This document shows, piece by piece, positions 15,932-23,888 of a DNA stretch of 64,000 nt (positions are counted from its first letter, which is position 1; every line of letters starts with the position of its first letter). Where the stretch lies: NCBI GenBank assembly GCA_030648155.1, contig JAUSIK010000016.1:145944-209943 (forward strand), read 5' to 3'. Position numbers and translations under genes: made by a program. Origin of the DNA: Nanobdellota archaeon (GTDB taxonomy: Archaea > Nanobdellota > Nanobdellia > Pacearchaeales > GW2011-AR1). Below the pieces are notes generated by a model. The model was not told the origin of the DNA, ran no database searches, and saw only the letters and a program-made list of their open reading frames with translations.

Positions 15932-18622
15932 TTAAGCTGTACCTGCTTCAGTCATAAGTTCTGCGGCTGTTGCTGATGTACCTTTATACTTCTTGCCAAC
16001 CATTGTATCAACAGTTTGTGTTGTTAGATACTTAGCTGCATTAGTGGTATCACCTGCATTATATCCTGCAACAAGGGTAGCAACCTTTCCTCCAGTTCTG
16101 GAGAAGGTTTCAATTAAGAATTGACCTGCACCGACTGTTGTTTTCGCGGTGAAGTCTGCTCCACATGTTTTTCCGGATAGACCTAATAGTTGGGCGGCTA
16201 CTGTATTTACACAGCTTCCTCCTACAACAACTAAGTTTTTACCTGCAACAGAAGTTGCTTCTGCATCAGTTACTGAAACGCTTCCTAGTTCGACAACTCC
16301 TGCGCCAGTTCCAGTTGCGGTTCCACCACTTATTTCAGAGCTAATAGCGCCGAAATAAATACTGTTATGGACCTGCTCTCCTGGATAACTTATAGTAGTA
16401 GTCTTCTGATCTGAATCAGAAGAATCGACAAGAGCAATTGTGCCCCATCTGTCTGATTCTTTGGTTTTCTTGCTATCGCTAGCTAAGGAAATTTCGTCCC
16501 ACTTTGCGTCTGCATTCCATGTTCTGACAGCATCGTTAATACCTATACCATCGTCACCAGTACTTCCTGGTTCTAATGTTACAATTATTGCTTCGTAGTT
16601 TGTCTTATCATCTTTTTCTTCGAAGATAACTAAGGCTGGATCCACTATGTTCAAAAGTGTTTGTGGATTTATTAGGTAGACATTAGTTTTATTTGTACCT
16701 GTCTGGTTAGCCGATGTAAAGTTATAAGTCAATCTTCCTATTGCTCCAGCAACAGATGTTATGGAATAACCTGATAAGTTCAAAGCAGTAGTTGTACTAC
16801 CGAATGTAATGTTTACCATAGGAGTAAGGTTATCGTATGTCGCGCTTAATGTAACATCCGTATATCCATCTCCATCAGGGAATCTTACTTTACCTAGAGC
16901 TGTTCCAGTTTGGTTTCCATCGCTTGCATCCCAATCACTTATGGATAAATTTAACAATGGCGTATAGAATGCTACCTTTGCGCCTTGCTTTGACTCAATA
17001 GTTGGGAAAGCAATCATATCTGCTGTTGCGCTAGAGCTATCTGGATAGTTAACTCTAACCCAGTTGGCATCACCTGAGGATGTTCCATTATATGCAACAG
17101 TGTAAGATTTACCTCCGACAACTACAGAAGCAATACCATCAGTTGAAACTCCTGAAGACTTGTAAGTATCTCCTGAAAATATGTCAGTAAATTCGACTCT
17201 ATCGTCTGCAGTTCCTACTTGATTTGTTATGGTTGAAACCTTAACTAAATAGCCTTCTTCCTCATTACCTAAAACAATATAGTTATTTCGATATGTTAGC
17301 TGACCTTCTGCTACTGTTATATTTCTTCCATCGTCATCTATATTCATGTCCATTTTTGCAGTATTGTTTTTAGCAAACTGAATAGTTTTAGAGTTTCCTT
17401 TATACTCCATGAATGTTACAGATGCCTCATCATCAGATGTATCTGCTACGATTATATCTTCTCTAAGAGTGCTTCCTTCCGGTACGCTTATGCTTGCAAA
17501 ATCAACTTTGAAAGTTCCAAATATTGGATCTATAAAGCTCTTTCCAGGTATTACTGCATCATTATCTGAATTTGGAGCAAATACTCCAAAGGTCATATCT
17601 GTTGCTGCGGTTGTTCCACCAGTTACAGTGGTTGATGTACCTTCTAAAATCTTTTCATCTTCTCCAACTTTTACATTGGATCCTGCAGTAGTAGAGATTG
17701 TTACTTTCTCTGCGCCTGCAATTACAGAAGCTGAAAGCTTTAGATTGGTTTCATCTGCATTTGTTATTGCAACAGTAATGCCGTTAATCTTCTTCGAAGC
17801 ATTTTCATTTACTTCCTTAGTTTCAGATTTACCATCACTATCAGTTACCTTTACGGTAGCTGCAGTATCGGATGCAGAAACTAACTCTATAGTATATGTC
17901 TTTCCGCTAATTGTTACTTCAGCTGAAGGATCATCATTTGATAGAGATACTCTTTCTGCGGTTTTTAACAATACTAGATTAGTATCAGAAGTTGCAGAAG
18001 CTATTGTGAACTTCTGTCCAAACATTGTTATGTCTTGGCCTTCTGAATCAGCATGTGTAAAGTTTACCGCTTTGCTGAAAGTAATTGTCGAGTTATAAAA
18101 TCTTATAGCTGATGTTGTACTTAAAGCAATTCCGAATTGTGGATCATCTGAACTTGTTGGATGCTTAGCATAAGTTATATTTAATGTTGGCCATGAACCT
18201 ACCTCAATCTTTTGAGTAAAGGTTGCCTCTACGTTACCTGAAAAAGTACCATCTACTAATACAGTAGGTAGCTCTGTTTCAGTTAATGTATTCTTAACTG
18301 TGTTAAGAACGTCATCAACATAGAGTTTTGAGCCGCTAGTAAATAAAGGGGATGCCTCTCCAGAAACTGAATCTGCAGTGGTCCCTCCTGATCCTTTTGC
18401 TGTTTGTTTTGCTAGTTGTGTTGATAAGTAACTTGAAATATCAGTAACTGCCACTAAATCAGTGTATGCAGCGTTTGCACCACCGTGAACGATGGCAACA
18501 TCTCCTGCTCCGCCCTGTATGAATGGTGCTGGGAAATTAGCTGCTGCAGCTAATGCTATAGTTGAACTTAACATCGCTGTACTAGCAAGAACTGAACCTA
18601 TTTTTTTGAATGAAAATCTCAT
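15932..18622 (-). CDS. S-layer protein
   Basis: The start at ATG 18622 is chosen over the longer open frame because a GGAGG site lies 10 bases before it and a signal peptide follows (MRFSFKKIGSVLASTAMLSS, cut near ALAAAANF). The 896-residue protein begins AGDVAIVHGGANAAYTDLVAV, as in methanococcal-type S-layer N-terminal domains. It ends with KNLVVVGGSCVNTVAAQLLG, as in their C-terminal domains. Between them are beta-rich repeats and many N-x-S/T sites, likely glycosylated by the AglB encoded at 41204. No C-terminal anchor helix is present. It forms the crystalline cell coat. A long leader and terminator indicate a monocistronic, heavily expressed gene. Confidence 0.88.
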   Translation of the reverse strand: MRFSFKKIGSVLASTAMLSSTIALAAAANFPAPFIQGGAGDVAIVHGGANAAYTDLVAVTDISSYLSTQLAKQTAKGSGGTTADSVSGEASPLFTSGSKLYVDDVLNTVKNTLTETELPTVLVDGTFSGNVEATFTQKIEVGSWPTLNITYAKHPTSSDDPQFGIALSTTSAIRFYNSTITFSKAVNFTHADSEGQDITMFGQKFTIASATSDTNLVLLKTAERVSLSNDDPSAEVTISGKTYTIELVSASDTAATVKVTDSDGKSETKEVNENASKKINGITVAITNADETNLKLSASVIAGAEKVTISTTAGSNVKVGEDEKILEGTSTTVTGGTTAATDMTFGVFAPNSDNDAVIPGKSFIDPIFGTFKVDFASISVPEGSTLREDIIVADTSDDEASVTFMEYKGNSKTIQFAKNNTAKMDMNIDDDGRNITVAEGQLTYRNNYIVLGNEEEGYLVKVSTITNQVGTADDRVEFTDIFSGDTYKSSGVSTDGIASVVVGGKSYTVAYNGTSSGDANWVRVNYPDSSSATADMIAFPTIESKQGAKVAFYTPLLNLSISDWDASDGNQTGTALGKVRFPDGDGYTDVTLSATYDNLTPMVNITFGSTTTALNLSGYSITSVAGAIGRLTYNFTSANQTGTNKTNVYLINPQTLLNIVDPALVIFEEKDDKTNYEAIIVTLEPGSTGDDGIGINDAVRTWNADAKWDEISLASDSKKTKESDRWGTIALVDSSDSDQKTTTISYPGEQVHNSIYFGAISSEISGGTATGTGAGVVELGSVSVTDAEATSVAGKNLVVVGGSCVNTVAAQLLGLSGKTCGADFTAKTTVGAGQFLIETFSRTGGKVATLVAGYNAGDTTNAAKYLTTQTVDTMVGKKYKGTSATAAELMTEAGTA

Positions 18623-18632
18623 TTTTTTTAAA

Positions 18633-18637
18633 CCTCC
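18633..18637 (-). promoter_or_regulatory. Shine-Dalgarno site of the S-layer gene
   Basis: GGAGG on the - strand, within AAAGGAGGTTT, is separated by 10 bases from ATG 18622. It is one of few strong Shine-Dalgarno sites in a window where most genes look leaderless, and it decides the S-layer start. Confidence 0.85.
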
Positions 18638-18653
18638 TTTCACTTTGTTCTTC

Positions 18654-18705
18654 TTGGCGGCTTTTAGCCCCTCTTTGAGGAGATTGCTGTTTGGCAATCC
18701 GCCAA
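18654..18705 (-). promoter_or_regulatory. Structured 5' leader of the S-layer mRNA
   Basis: Between promoter and ATG the leader folds with an outer stem TTGGCGG/CCGCCAA (18699-18705 with 18654-18660). It encloses hairpins GATTGC/GCAATC (18682-18687, 18694-18699) and CCTC-AAA-GAGG (18670-18680), plus a competing GGCU/AGCC. This compact junction lies just ahead of the ribosome-binding site. It could stabilise the mRNA or control translation. Confidence 0.6.
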
Positions 18706-18827
18706 TAGCATAGAGTAAAAACTCCATACCATTAGATTGAATTATAACACTAAAATTAATTTTGTTTAAAAAGCTTTCTATTATTTTTTTCTTTTATGGG
18801 TAAATATAGTGCGGTCTTGAGGGTTTG

Positions 18828-18837
18828 TATATAAAGC
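18828..18837 (-). promoter_or_regulatory. Likely TATA box of the S-layer gene
   Basis: CTTTATATAC on the - strand would start transcription near 18806 and give a leader of about 185 bases. A second candidate, CTTTTTAAAC centred near 18766, would give about 120 bases. Either includes the structured element at 18654-18705. Confidence 0.5.
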
Positions 18838-18897
18838 TTATGATGTCACTTGTATTTACAACACCTTATTTTTTTTAAATTTATCTATTCAAGTTGG

Positions 18898-18922
18898 ATA
18901 GGGGTTATTTACTAACCCCTAT
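18898..18922. promoter_or_regulatory. Perfect 10-base inverted repeat between divergent S-layer and regulator genes
   Basis: ATAGGGGTTA and TAACCCCTAT are separated by five bases. The palindrome is G/C-rich against an AT-rich background and lies between the two divergent promoters. It has the form of a dimeric regulator's operator; the neighbouring winged-helix protein at 19003 is the obvious candidate to bind it. A hairpin in RNA is the alternative. Confidence 0.6.
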
Positions 18923-18945
18923 AATGATATTTTTCTTATGCAAAC

Positions 18946-18974
18946 ATTTTTATAATAAAGATATTTTTATAATA
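18946..18974 (+). promoter_or_regulatory. Duplicated TATA element upstream of the 19003 regulator
   Basis: ATTTTTATAATA occurs twice, at 18946-18957 and 18963-18974, 17 bases apart. The second copy is about 33 bases before the ATG. The pair suggests two start sites or a TATA plus a protein-binding copy. Confidence 0.5.
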
Positions 18975-19002
18975 TGGGTCATTCTGGAACCTATATATTG
19001 AC

Positions 19003-19362
19003 ATGGCATCAAAATCAAAGACAAGAGAAATAACTATCGTCGAGAACGAGGGATCTTTTAGTACTTTCTTCAAAAAATTTTATAATGAGAAAAAAGAATT
19101 TGATTTCGAAGGTATATCTGCTTTAAGAAAACTTCTTTCAAATGAAAAGGCTAAATTATTAAATATAATAAAAACGAAGAAGCCTAATTCTATTTATGAG
19201 CTGGCTAAAATACTCAACAGAGACTTAAAAGCTGTTAAAAGAGACATTAAACTTTTAGAAAGATTTGGTTTTATTGATTTGATTGCTGAAAAAAGCGGAG
19301 AAAGAGAGCGCTTAAAACCTGTGATTGTAGTTGATTCTATTTATATAAGTGTTAAACTCTAA
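19003..19362 (+). CDS. MarR-like winged-helix regulator (HVO_A0114 type)
   Basis: The 119-residue protein has a winged helix over residues 45-110. NSIYELAKILNRDLKAVKRD is the helix-turn-helix, followed by IKLLERFGFIDLI and a wing with SGERERLKPVIVVDSI. This is the pattern of the HVO_A0114-type archaeal regulators. It is divergent from the S-layer gene, with a perfect inverted repeat and duplicated TATA elements between them. Control of itself and perhaps of the S-layer gene is inferred from this arrangement. Its stop overlaps the pilin-like operon end by four bases. Confidence 0.8.
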   Translation: MASKSKTREITIVENEGSFSTFFKKFYNEKKEFDFEGISALRKLLSNEKAKLLNIIKTKKPNSIYELAKILNRDLKAVKRDIKLLERFGFIDLIAEKSGERERLKPVIVVDSIYISVKL

Positions 19363-19859
19363 TAACATAATTTCAATATGTTCGAGATTGTACCTGGAAA
19401 TGCTGGAAGAAGCACTTCTGAACCTCTAATGGTATTTCCGCATTTTCCTTTTGAAATTATAAGTATTTCTTTTAGGGTTGTATTTGTAGAGTATGTGGAT
19501 TGGAATTCATATCCTTTTATGTGAGCTTCTGGGGCTACATTAAAACTGGCTTCAATTATTCCAGCCAGGGCCTTTTCTACAGATTGGCAGGGTTTTTCCC
19601 CTGAAGTACAAACTGACAGGCCATTAAGACATTCTTCAAAAAGTTCACCTAATTTGGAATAGGCCGGTTCATAACTGATTGCGCAGGAACTTGTGACTTC
19701 CATCGCACTTTCTAAAAAGTGGTAAATATCTTTGCCTTCCTGGAATGAATCGGTAGATTTTAACGATATACCTAATATTATCACACCTACTATTGCGACT
19801 ATAACAACTATTAGGGTAAAGCCTACAATTTCTTCCTGTGCTTTTTTATTCATATTCAT
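19359..19859 (-). CDS. Pilin-like protein, last gene of a four-gene operon
   Basis: The start at ATG 19859 overlaps the preceding stop as ATGA, so it was chosen over the longer frame. The 166-residue protein begins MNMNKKAQEEIVGFTLIVVI: a short basic leader, a KKAQEE cleavage-like site with Glu at +5, then a long hydrophobic helix. This is the class III signal layout of type IV pilins. The outer domain has six cysteines. It is probably a filament subunit or minor pilin assembled with its three operon partners. Confidence 0.75.
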   Translation of the reverse strand: MNMNKKAQEEIVGFTLIVVIVAIVGVIILGISLKSTDSFQEGKDIYHFLESAMEVTSSCAISYEPAYSKLGELFEECLNGLSVCTSGEKPCQSVEKALAGIIEASFNVAPEAHIKGYEFQSTYSTNTTLKEILIISKGKCGNTIRGSEVLLPAFPGTISNILKLCY

Positions 19860-20374
19860 TTTAGACCTTTTCCAGAGGCATAAACTCTGCCTACTTCGCA
19901 TTTGGTGTAGCCTCCTTTTTCCTTAGACCAATAGCATAACGATACGAAGGCTGAACTTGGGGAGCCTATTTTATCATTTTCAATTAAAGTTATTGTATTG
20001 CATTGAGGATAATTATTTGACTGGCATTCCATTTTATTAGAAGAGGAAATCTTTTCTATTTGAAGAAAATCCAAATTCCAAAATTCTTGATAGGCTTTTC
20101 TTTGTTTAAGCAGAAATACCTTATCTAAATCAATGCAATAAGCGCAATCTTTGGAAGTTAAGGAAAATTCAGGGGTGGAGGCTAATTTTCTTACTAGTTC
20201 TTCTGCTTCTAAATCTTGCAAAGATGAAGCGTCTTTTTTTAGATTGTTTAATGATATAGAGAAGTAAAATAATGAAACTATGGCTAAAAAGATTACTAGT
20301 GCGACTAATACAAATGCCATTTGCTGAATCTTTATTTGGGCTTTTTTAGAAAAGTTTGCAGGATAATCCATCAT
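19856..20374 (-). CDS. Pilin-like protein, third gene of the operon
   Basis: The 172-residue protein begins MMDYPANFSKKAQIKIQQMA followed by a helix FVLVALVIFLAIVSLFYF, again a KKAQ leader and hydrophobic stalk. Its outer region has CAYC, CQSNNYPQC, CYW and KCEVG, suggesting disulfides or metal binding. It overlaps the upstream gene by 29 bases and the downstream gene by four, so all four are translationally coupled. Exact function unknown. Confidence 0.75.
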   Translation of the reverse strand: MMDYPANFSKKAQIKIQQMAFVLVALVIFLAIVSLFYFSISLNNLKKDASSLQDLEAEELVRKLASTPEFSLTSKDCAYCIDLDKVFLLKQRKAYQEFWNLDFLQIEKISSSNKMECQSNNYPQCNTITLIENDKIGSPSSAFVSLCYWSKEKGGYTKCEVGRVYASGKGLK

Positions 20375-21299
20375 TTTTCCTCCTAATATTTTGCGAATCC
20401 AACGATATATCTCTTAACGATAGTGAATGATTTAATGAAAATGTTTTATTAGCATATGAAGATAATTCAATTTCTAAATTAGAACTGCATCCTTTGGGAG
20501 AAAGAAAAGCACTTTTAGAATAATACAGCCAGCTTAGCTCTGAAGTTCTTTTCATTAATCTTTTTAATTGGCATTCGTATACTGGTGAATCAGAAAATAT
20601 AGAAGCATATAATAAAGTTGAGCCGTCAAAATAAACTCTTTCTGAGAATTTTTTCTTTAAACTGCCTTTTAGTTGCCCTGAATCTAGAGAGATATCTATA
20701 TCGCAACCTGAACTGGCGAAACATACTTTTTTGGAATCGCGAGAGCATTCAGACGCGGAAAAAGCAATGGTTATATTAAGCCTTAGATCAGTAATTTCTT
20801 CTTCAATTTCATTTGGAGGATTAATAAAGCAATATTCTTCAGAAACTGGCCAAATATAAATTAAATCCGCTACCTTAAAAGGAATTTGAAGCGGTTTTGA
20901 AAAAACAAAGAAATTTTTTCCTTCAACCACTTCTGAAGAAAAAATATATTTATTATTGAAGCTGGATGGAAAACCTGGTTTTGGCCATTCATCTTTTAAA
21001 TTTTTGGTGGAGATTGATATTTTTTGTTTTCCAAAAGTTCCTTCATTGGAAATACATTCGTTAAATATTCTAGCCTCTTGAGGCATAGAAATTTTTGTTA
21101 TTTTTCCTGTTTCAAGATTTGTTTCTATAGGTGTTAAGATTATTCCCAATTCTTTTCCTAGTTCAGTATCCTGCCTTAATTGCGAGGTCTTCACAAATTG
21201 GCTTGCAAAATAAACAGCTAGAAATATTATTACTGCTCCGACCATGAGGGCGAATATCCACGAAAAACTAAACTCCAAAGCTTTTTTATTTAATTTCAT
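20346..21299 (-). CDS. Pilin-like membrane-anchored protein, second gene of the operon
   Basis: The 317-residue protein begins MKLNKKALEFSFSWIFALMV, with a KKA leader and a single hydrophobic helix (about 11-33). A large outer domain with eight cysteines follows. It is the largest of the four and could be the tip or scaffold of the assembly. It overlaps its upstream neighbour by four bases. No known domain was recognised in the outer part. Confidence 0.72.
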   Translation of the reverse strand: MKLNKKALEFSFSWIFALMVGAVIIFLAVYFASQFVKTSQLRQDTELGKELGIILTPIETNLETGKITKISMPQEARIFNECISNEGTFGKQKISISTKNLKDEWPKPGFPSSFNNKYIFSSEVVEGKNFFVFSKPLQIPFKVADLIYIWPVSEEYCFINPPNEIEEEITDLRLNITIAFSASECSRDSKKVCFASSGCDIDISLDSGQLKGSLKKKFSERVYFDGSTLLYASIFSDSPVYECQLKRLMKRTSELSWLYYSKSAFLSPKGCSSNLEIELSSYANKTFSLNHSLSLRDISLDSQNIRRKNDGLSCKLF

Positions 21300-21787
21300 T
21301 TTCTTAAAGTAACTAACGAATCAAACTGGTCTTTCTCGGTAATTAATTCTATTTTAGAATCCTTCGCTGGAATGCAAAAAAATTCATCTGTTTTAACATG
21401 ATCTAATTTTATAGAAGATAATGTGGAGTCGCACGCCTTATTAGCTGGATAAAGAAATAAATTTCTATTTTTCATATTGATATTTGCTTTTAGGATAGAA
21501 TTGTGCTCTTCCCTATATTCTTTGGAAGAAGATTGATTTAAATTTCCAAAACATACAAGATTTATCCCGCTCGGAATCTTCCCTATAAAAGTATCTTTAC
21601 TAATTGGAGACTGCCAGGCCTTACTTATATGTTCTTGAATATCTTCATAAAATAATCCAATTTGGGTGCATTCACTTACAGAAACAAAACTCTTGATTAC
21701 ATAAAATGCTACTGCTACTATTGCTATAATTACAATGATAGAAAAAATCATGCTAAAAGATAAATTAAAATCCCCTCTTTTTTTCAT
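21296..21787 (-). CDS. Pilin-like protein, first gene of the operon
   Basis: The 163-residue protein begins MKKRGDFNLSFSMIFSIIVI, with a KKRGD leader followed by a hydrophobic helix (residues 11-33). A mainly beta outer domain with four cysteines follows. It heads a run of four genes joined by overlaps of 4, 29 and 4 bases, all with the same leader type. The shared leader and strict coupling indicate one multisubunit surface structure. No secretion ATPase or assembly platform is nearby. Confidence 0.72.
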   Translation of the reverse strand: MKKRGDFNLSFSMIFSIIVIIAIVAVAFYVIKSFVSVSECTQIGLFYEDIQEHISKAWQSPISKDTFIGKIPSGINLVCFGNLNQSSSKEYREEHNSILKANINMKNRNLFLYPANKACDSTLSSIKLDHVKTDEFFCIPAKDSKIELITEKDQFDSLVTLRK

Positions 21788-21838
21788 AGAGAAAATAGAG
21801 AAAAGATGTAATTAAAGGTTTCTGTTATTATTGGGAAC

Positions 21839-22114
21839 TTATTTTTCAAGGCCTTTTAACGTTCCTGATATTTTTAGAATTTTTATATTTGAATCAGACA
21901 TTTCAAAGGAAGCTTTTATATCATCTAATGATTTTCTATTCACAGAAAGAATAATATCTTTTGAATGCGAATTAATAAATACTGGGGAGGCTTTCGCCCA
22001 TCCTAAAATGCCGATGTAATCTAAAATAAGTTTTTCTACTTTTTCTTTTGATTCAGCTGACAAGAGAAGATAACGTCTTTTGACTCTTAAAGAAGGTTTT
22101 AGTTTTAGCTTCAT
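21839..22114 (-). CDS. rnp2: Ribonuclease P protein component 2 (Pop5)
   Basis: The 91-residue protein starts KLKPSLRVKRRYLLLSAES, the archaeal Pop5 opening. Later features are a FINSHSKDIILSVNRKSLDD core and a terminal ISGTLKGLEK. Pop5 pairs with Rpp30 and binds the catalytic domain of RNase P RNA, helping to remove tRNA 5' leaders. Its ATG overlaps the stop of the upstream protease gene as ATGA, so the two are co-translated. The unusual pairing has no clear functional logic. Confidence 0.88.
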   Translation of the reverse strand: MKLKLKPSLRVKRRYLLLSAESKEKVEKLILDYIGILGWAKASPVFINSHSKDIILSVNRKSLDDIKASFEMSDSNIKILKISGTLKGLEK

Positions 22115-22965
22115 TTTATTAAATTTTCGCCTACCATTGAATTAATTGAGCTTTTGATGGAATTGCTCTCTAAAGCAAAACCAAGGCTTTCTGCATCGCC
22201 TATTTTGAAATTATTCATCCCTATTACCTCGCCCTGTGTGCTTATCAATGGGCCTCCTGAATTACCTGGGTTTAATGAAACATCTGTTTGAACATACTCT
22301 TCAAGTCCATTTGGCCCCTCTCTATCAAGGCCAGATATTATTCCTTCAGTAACTGTGAAAGATAACCCTAAAGGATTACCTATAGCAATTACTTTTCTTC
22401 CAACTTGAAGTGAATCTGAATCTGCCAGGGGCAGATAATCGTAATCGCCTTCAATTTTTAATAATGCTAAGTCTCTAAGCTTATCAATTCCGATTATTTC
22501 AGCTGTCAAAGCTTGTTTATCATAAGTTAATACACGGATATTATCTTTTCCTTGGATGACATGATAATTTGTAATTAAATGCCCATCCCCTGCAATAATA
22601 AAGCCTGATCCGACTGAATTTTCTGTAAGGACTGCCACAACATTTTTAACTGCTTTGTCAATTACACTCGAAAAATCATCCTGGGTAACTTTTAATAAAC
22701 TTATTTCATCTTCAAAACTTTTCTGCTGTGCCCCTTGTTTTGTAATGGCCAAAGACAAATCGTTAAAGTTTCTTTGATTGACATTATTATAATCATCTAT
22801 AACGGAATTGAAATTTTCAGTTAATCCTTTTTTAGCTTCGTAGACTTCAACATCTATTTTAGAATTTAACTTTGAAAATTGAATAGTTACAAATACGAAA
22901 GAGATCAACTGAAATATTAATAAGAATAATACTAATATATAGAGTATATTTGCGTGCTTTTCCAT
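22111..22965 (-). CDS. Membrane-anchored HtrA/DegP-type serine protease without PDZ
   Basis: The start at ATG 22965 is preferred because TATAAATA lies about 27 bases upstream; a Met seven codons earlier is possible. The 284-residue protein has an N-terminal membrane helix (7-30), a coiled-coil linker (31-95) and a trypsin-like domain. The catalytic triad is His135 (NYHV), Asp165 (DKLRDLALLK) and Ser236 (GNSGGP). It ends right after the protease domain, so the usual PDZ is missing. It likely degrades misfolded proteins outside the membrane. Confidence 0.9.
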   Translation of the reverse strand: MEKHANILYILVLFLLIFQLISFVFVTIQFSKLNSKIDVEVYEAKKGLTENFNSVIDDYNNVNQRNFNDLSLAITKQGAQQKSFEDEISLLKVTQDDFSSVIDKAVKNVVAVLTENSVGSGFIIAGDGHLITNYHVIQGKDNIRVLTYDKQALTAEIIGIDKLRDLALLKIEGDYDYLPLADSDSLQVGRKVIAIGNPLGLSFTVTEGIISGLDREGPNGLEEYVQTDVSLNPGNSGGPLISTQGEVIGMNNFKIGDAESLGFALESNSIKSSINSMVGENLIK

Positions 22966-23010
22966 ATTGATATATTGAAGTATCAATATTTATAGTTTTT
23001 CTTTAGTTTA

Positions 23011-23337
23011 TTATTGGGCTAGAGTATGTTCTTCTTGGAGTATATTTCTTTTTATCAAACTCCAATCTAGCTTAATGAGGTCGCTTACAAACTTGTTTTC
23101 CATATTCAATTGAAAATAGTCAGATTTTCCAATTTTTCTAGTTCTTCGAATAATTCCAGAATTAATAAAATATGGAAAAAATACCTTTAAAGAATTATAA
23201 CTTACATTACTTCCTTTTGCTATTTCAGTTATAGGATAATCAAAGAAATGAAACTGTATTAAAAAGTCAAGTACCCTTAACTGAGGGGTATCCCCAAGAT
23301 GCATTAAGAAAAAACTTTTATTTTCTTTGGTTTTCAT
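23011..23337 (-). CDS. Winged-helix transcriptional regulator
   Basis: The start at ATG 23337 fits a TTTATAAAA element 22 bases upstream; the frame extends to a TTG at 23376. The 108-residue protein has a helix-turn-helix at about 20-75 (LRVLDFLIQFHFFDYPITEI, GSNVSYNSLKVFFPYFINSGII) and a wing TRKIGKSDYFQL. It is a predicted DNA-binding protein. It faces away from the genes at 23555 onward. The target is unknown. Confidence 0.72.
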   Translation of the reverse strand: MKTKENKSFFLMHLGDTPQLRVLDFLIQFHFFDYPITEIAKGSNVSYNSLKVFFPYFINSGIIRRTRKIGKSDYFQLNMENKFVSDLIKLDWSLIKRNILQEEHTLAQ

Positions 23338-23419
23338 TTTTGAATTTTTGTTCAATTTTATAAAAGTAGAATACAAACAAAAAGCTATTTATACCTTATC
23401 AAGTATTTTAAAGTAGCTG

Positions 23420-23513
23420 CAATTCATCTTCGGCTTGAAAGCCGTAGGTTTCTTGGAGAGAAAATAAAAAAATAATCCAATGATGAAGTTTTGTTACTTG
23501 AAAAAGTAACAAA
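23420..23513 (-). mobile_element. Possible miniature remnant of an IS200/IS605-type element
   Basis: Read on the - strand, hairpin CGGCT-TTCA-AGCCG (23444-23431) is preceded by AAACCTA and followed by GATGAATTG (23428-23420). I recall a similar end in tnpB-carrying IS200/IS605 elements. About 46 bases upstream on that strand is a second strong hairpin (23513-23490). There is no transposase or tnpB. The 178-base gap between 23377 and 23554 otherwise holds only the promoter of 23555. Confidence 0.35.
23490..23513 (+). other. Ten-base hairpin with a GAAA tetraloop
   Basis: TTTGTTACTT pairs with AAGTAACAAA around the loop GAAA, a stable GNRA tetraloop on the + strand. It lies 42 bases before the ATG at 23555 and upstream of its TATA box (about 23525-23533), so it is not in that mRNA. 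It could be the end of an insertion element or part of a small RNA. Confidence 0.6.
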
Positions 23514-23554
23514 TTAGCCTGATAGTTTATATATTGAAATTACATATTTTAAGT

Positions 23555-23854
23555 ATGGATAGAAAAACTTTTACTCTAGATAAAATACTTACTTGCACCG
23601 CCAGAGATTATGTTGAATCTGAAGGAAAAAGATTGGAAGACTATGAAATGAGAGGAGTACATTTTGAGGGTGGCTTTAACCTAACTGAATCAAAACTCAA
23701 TTTATATGAACATTTCGCAAATGAAGTTCCATTAGGAACAGAAGCTGTTGTAAATTATTCATGTAATGTGGTATGTACAACCTCTGTATTTACTAAGATT
23801 TATTCTGCGGTTGCCCAAGGCACTGCATTAATACCTAGAAAGAAAAACAATTAA
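23555..23854 (+). CDS. Small conserved protein, intact paralogue of the broken gene at 12820
   Basis: The start ATG 23555 has GTTTATATATTG centred about 25 bases upstream, as for a leaderless mRNA; the frame extends further but has only TTG there. The 99-residue protein reads MDRKTFTLDKILTCTARDYV and contains NEVPLGTEAVVNYS and YSAVAQGTALIPRKK. The alternating beta pattern suggests a small alpha/beta fold, reminiscent of dodecin or YdgH-like heavy-metal-binding folds, but I cannot name the family. It has a decayed relative at 12820. Confidence 0.7.
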   Translation: MDRKTFTLDKILTCTARDYVESEGKRLEDYEMRGVHFEGGFNLTESKLNLYEHFANEVPLGTEAVVNYSCNVVCTTSVFTKIYSAVAQGTALIPRKKNN

Positions 23855-23888
23855 GAACTTATTTAAACCTCTTTTTCTTTCAATGAAC

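Noticed and set aside
17409..18098. A 229-codon open frame on the + strand within the S-layer gene
   Set aside because: It is antisense to a well-supported S-layer gene, has no family motif and mirrors the Thr/Val-rich composition of that gene.
23481..23522. Possible box C/D small RNA: TGATGA at 23481-23486 and CTGA at 23519-23522
   Set aside because: No D' and C' boxes are visible and a ten-base hairpin occupies the guide region, which is not the C/D layout.
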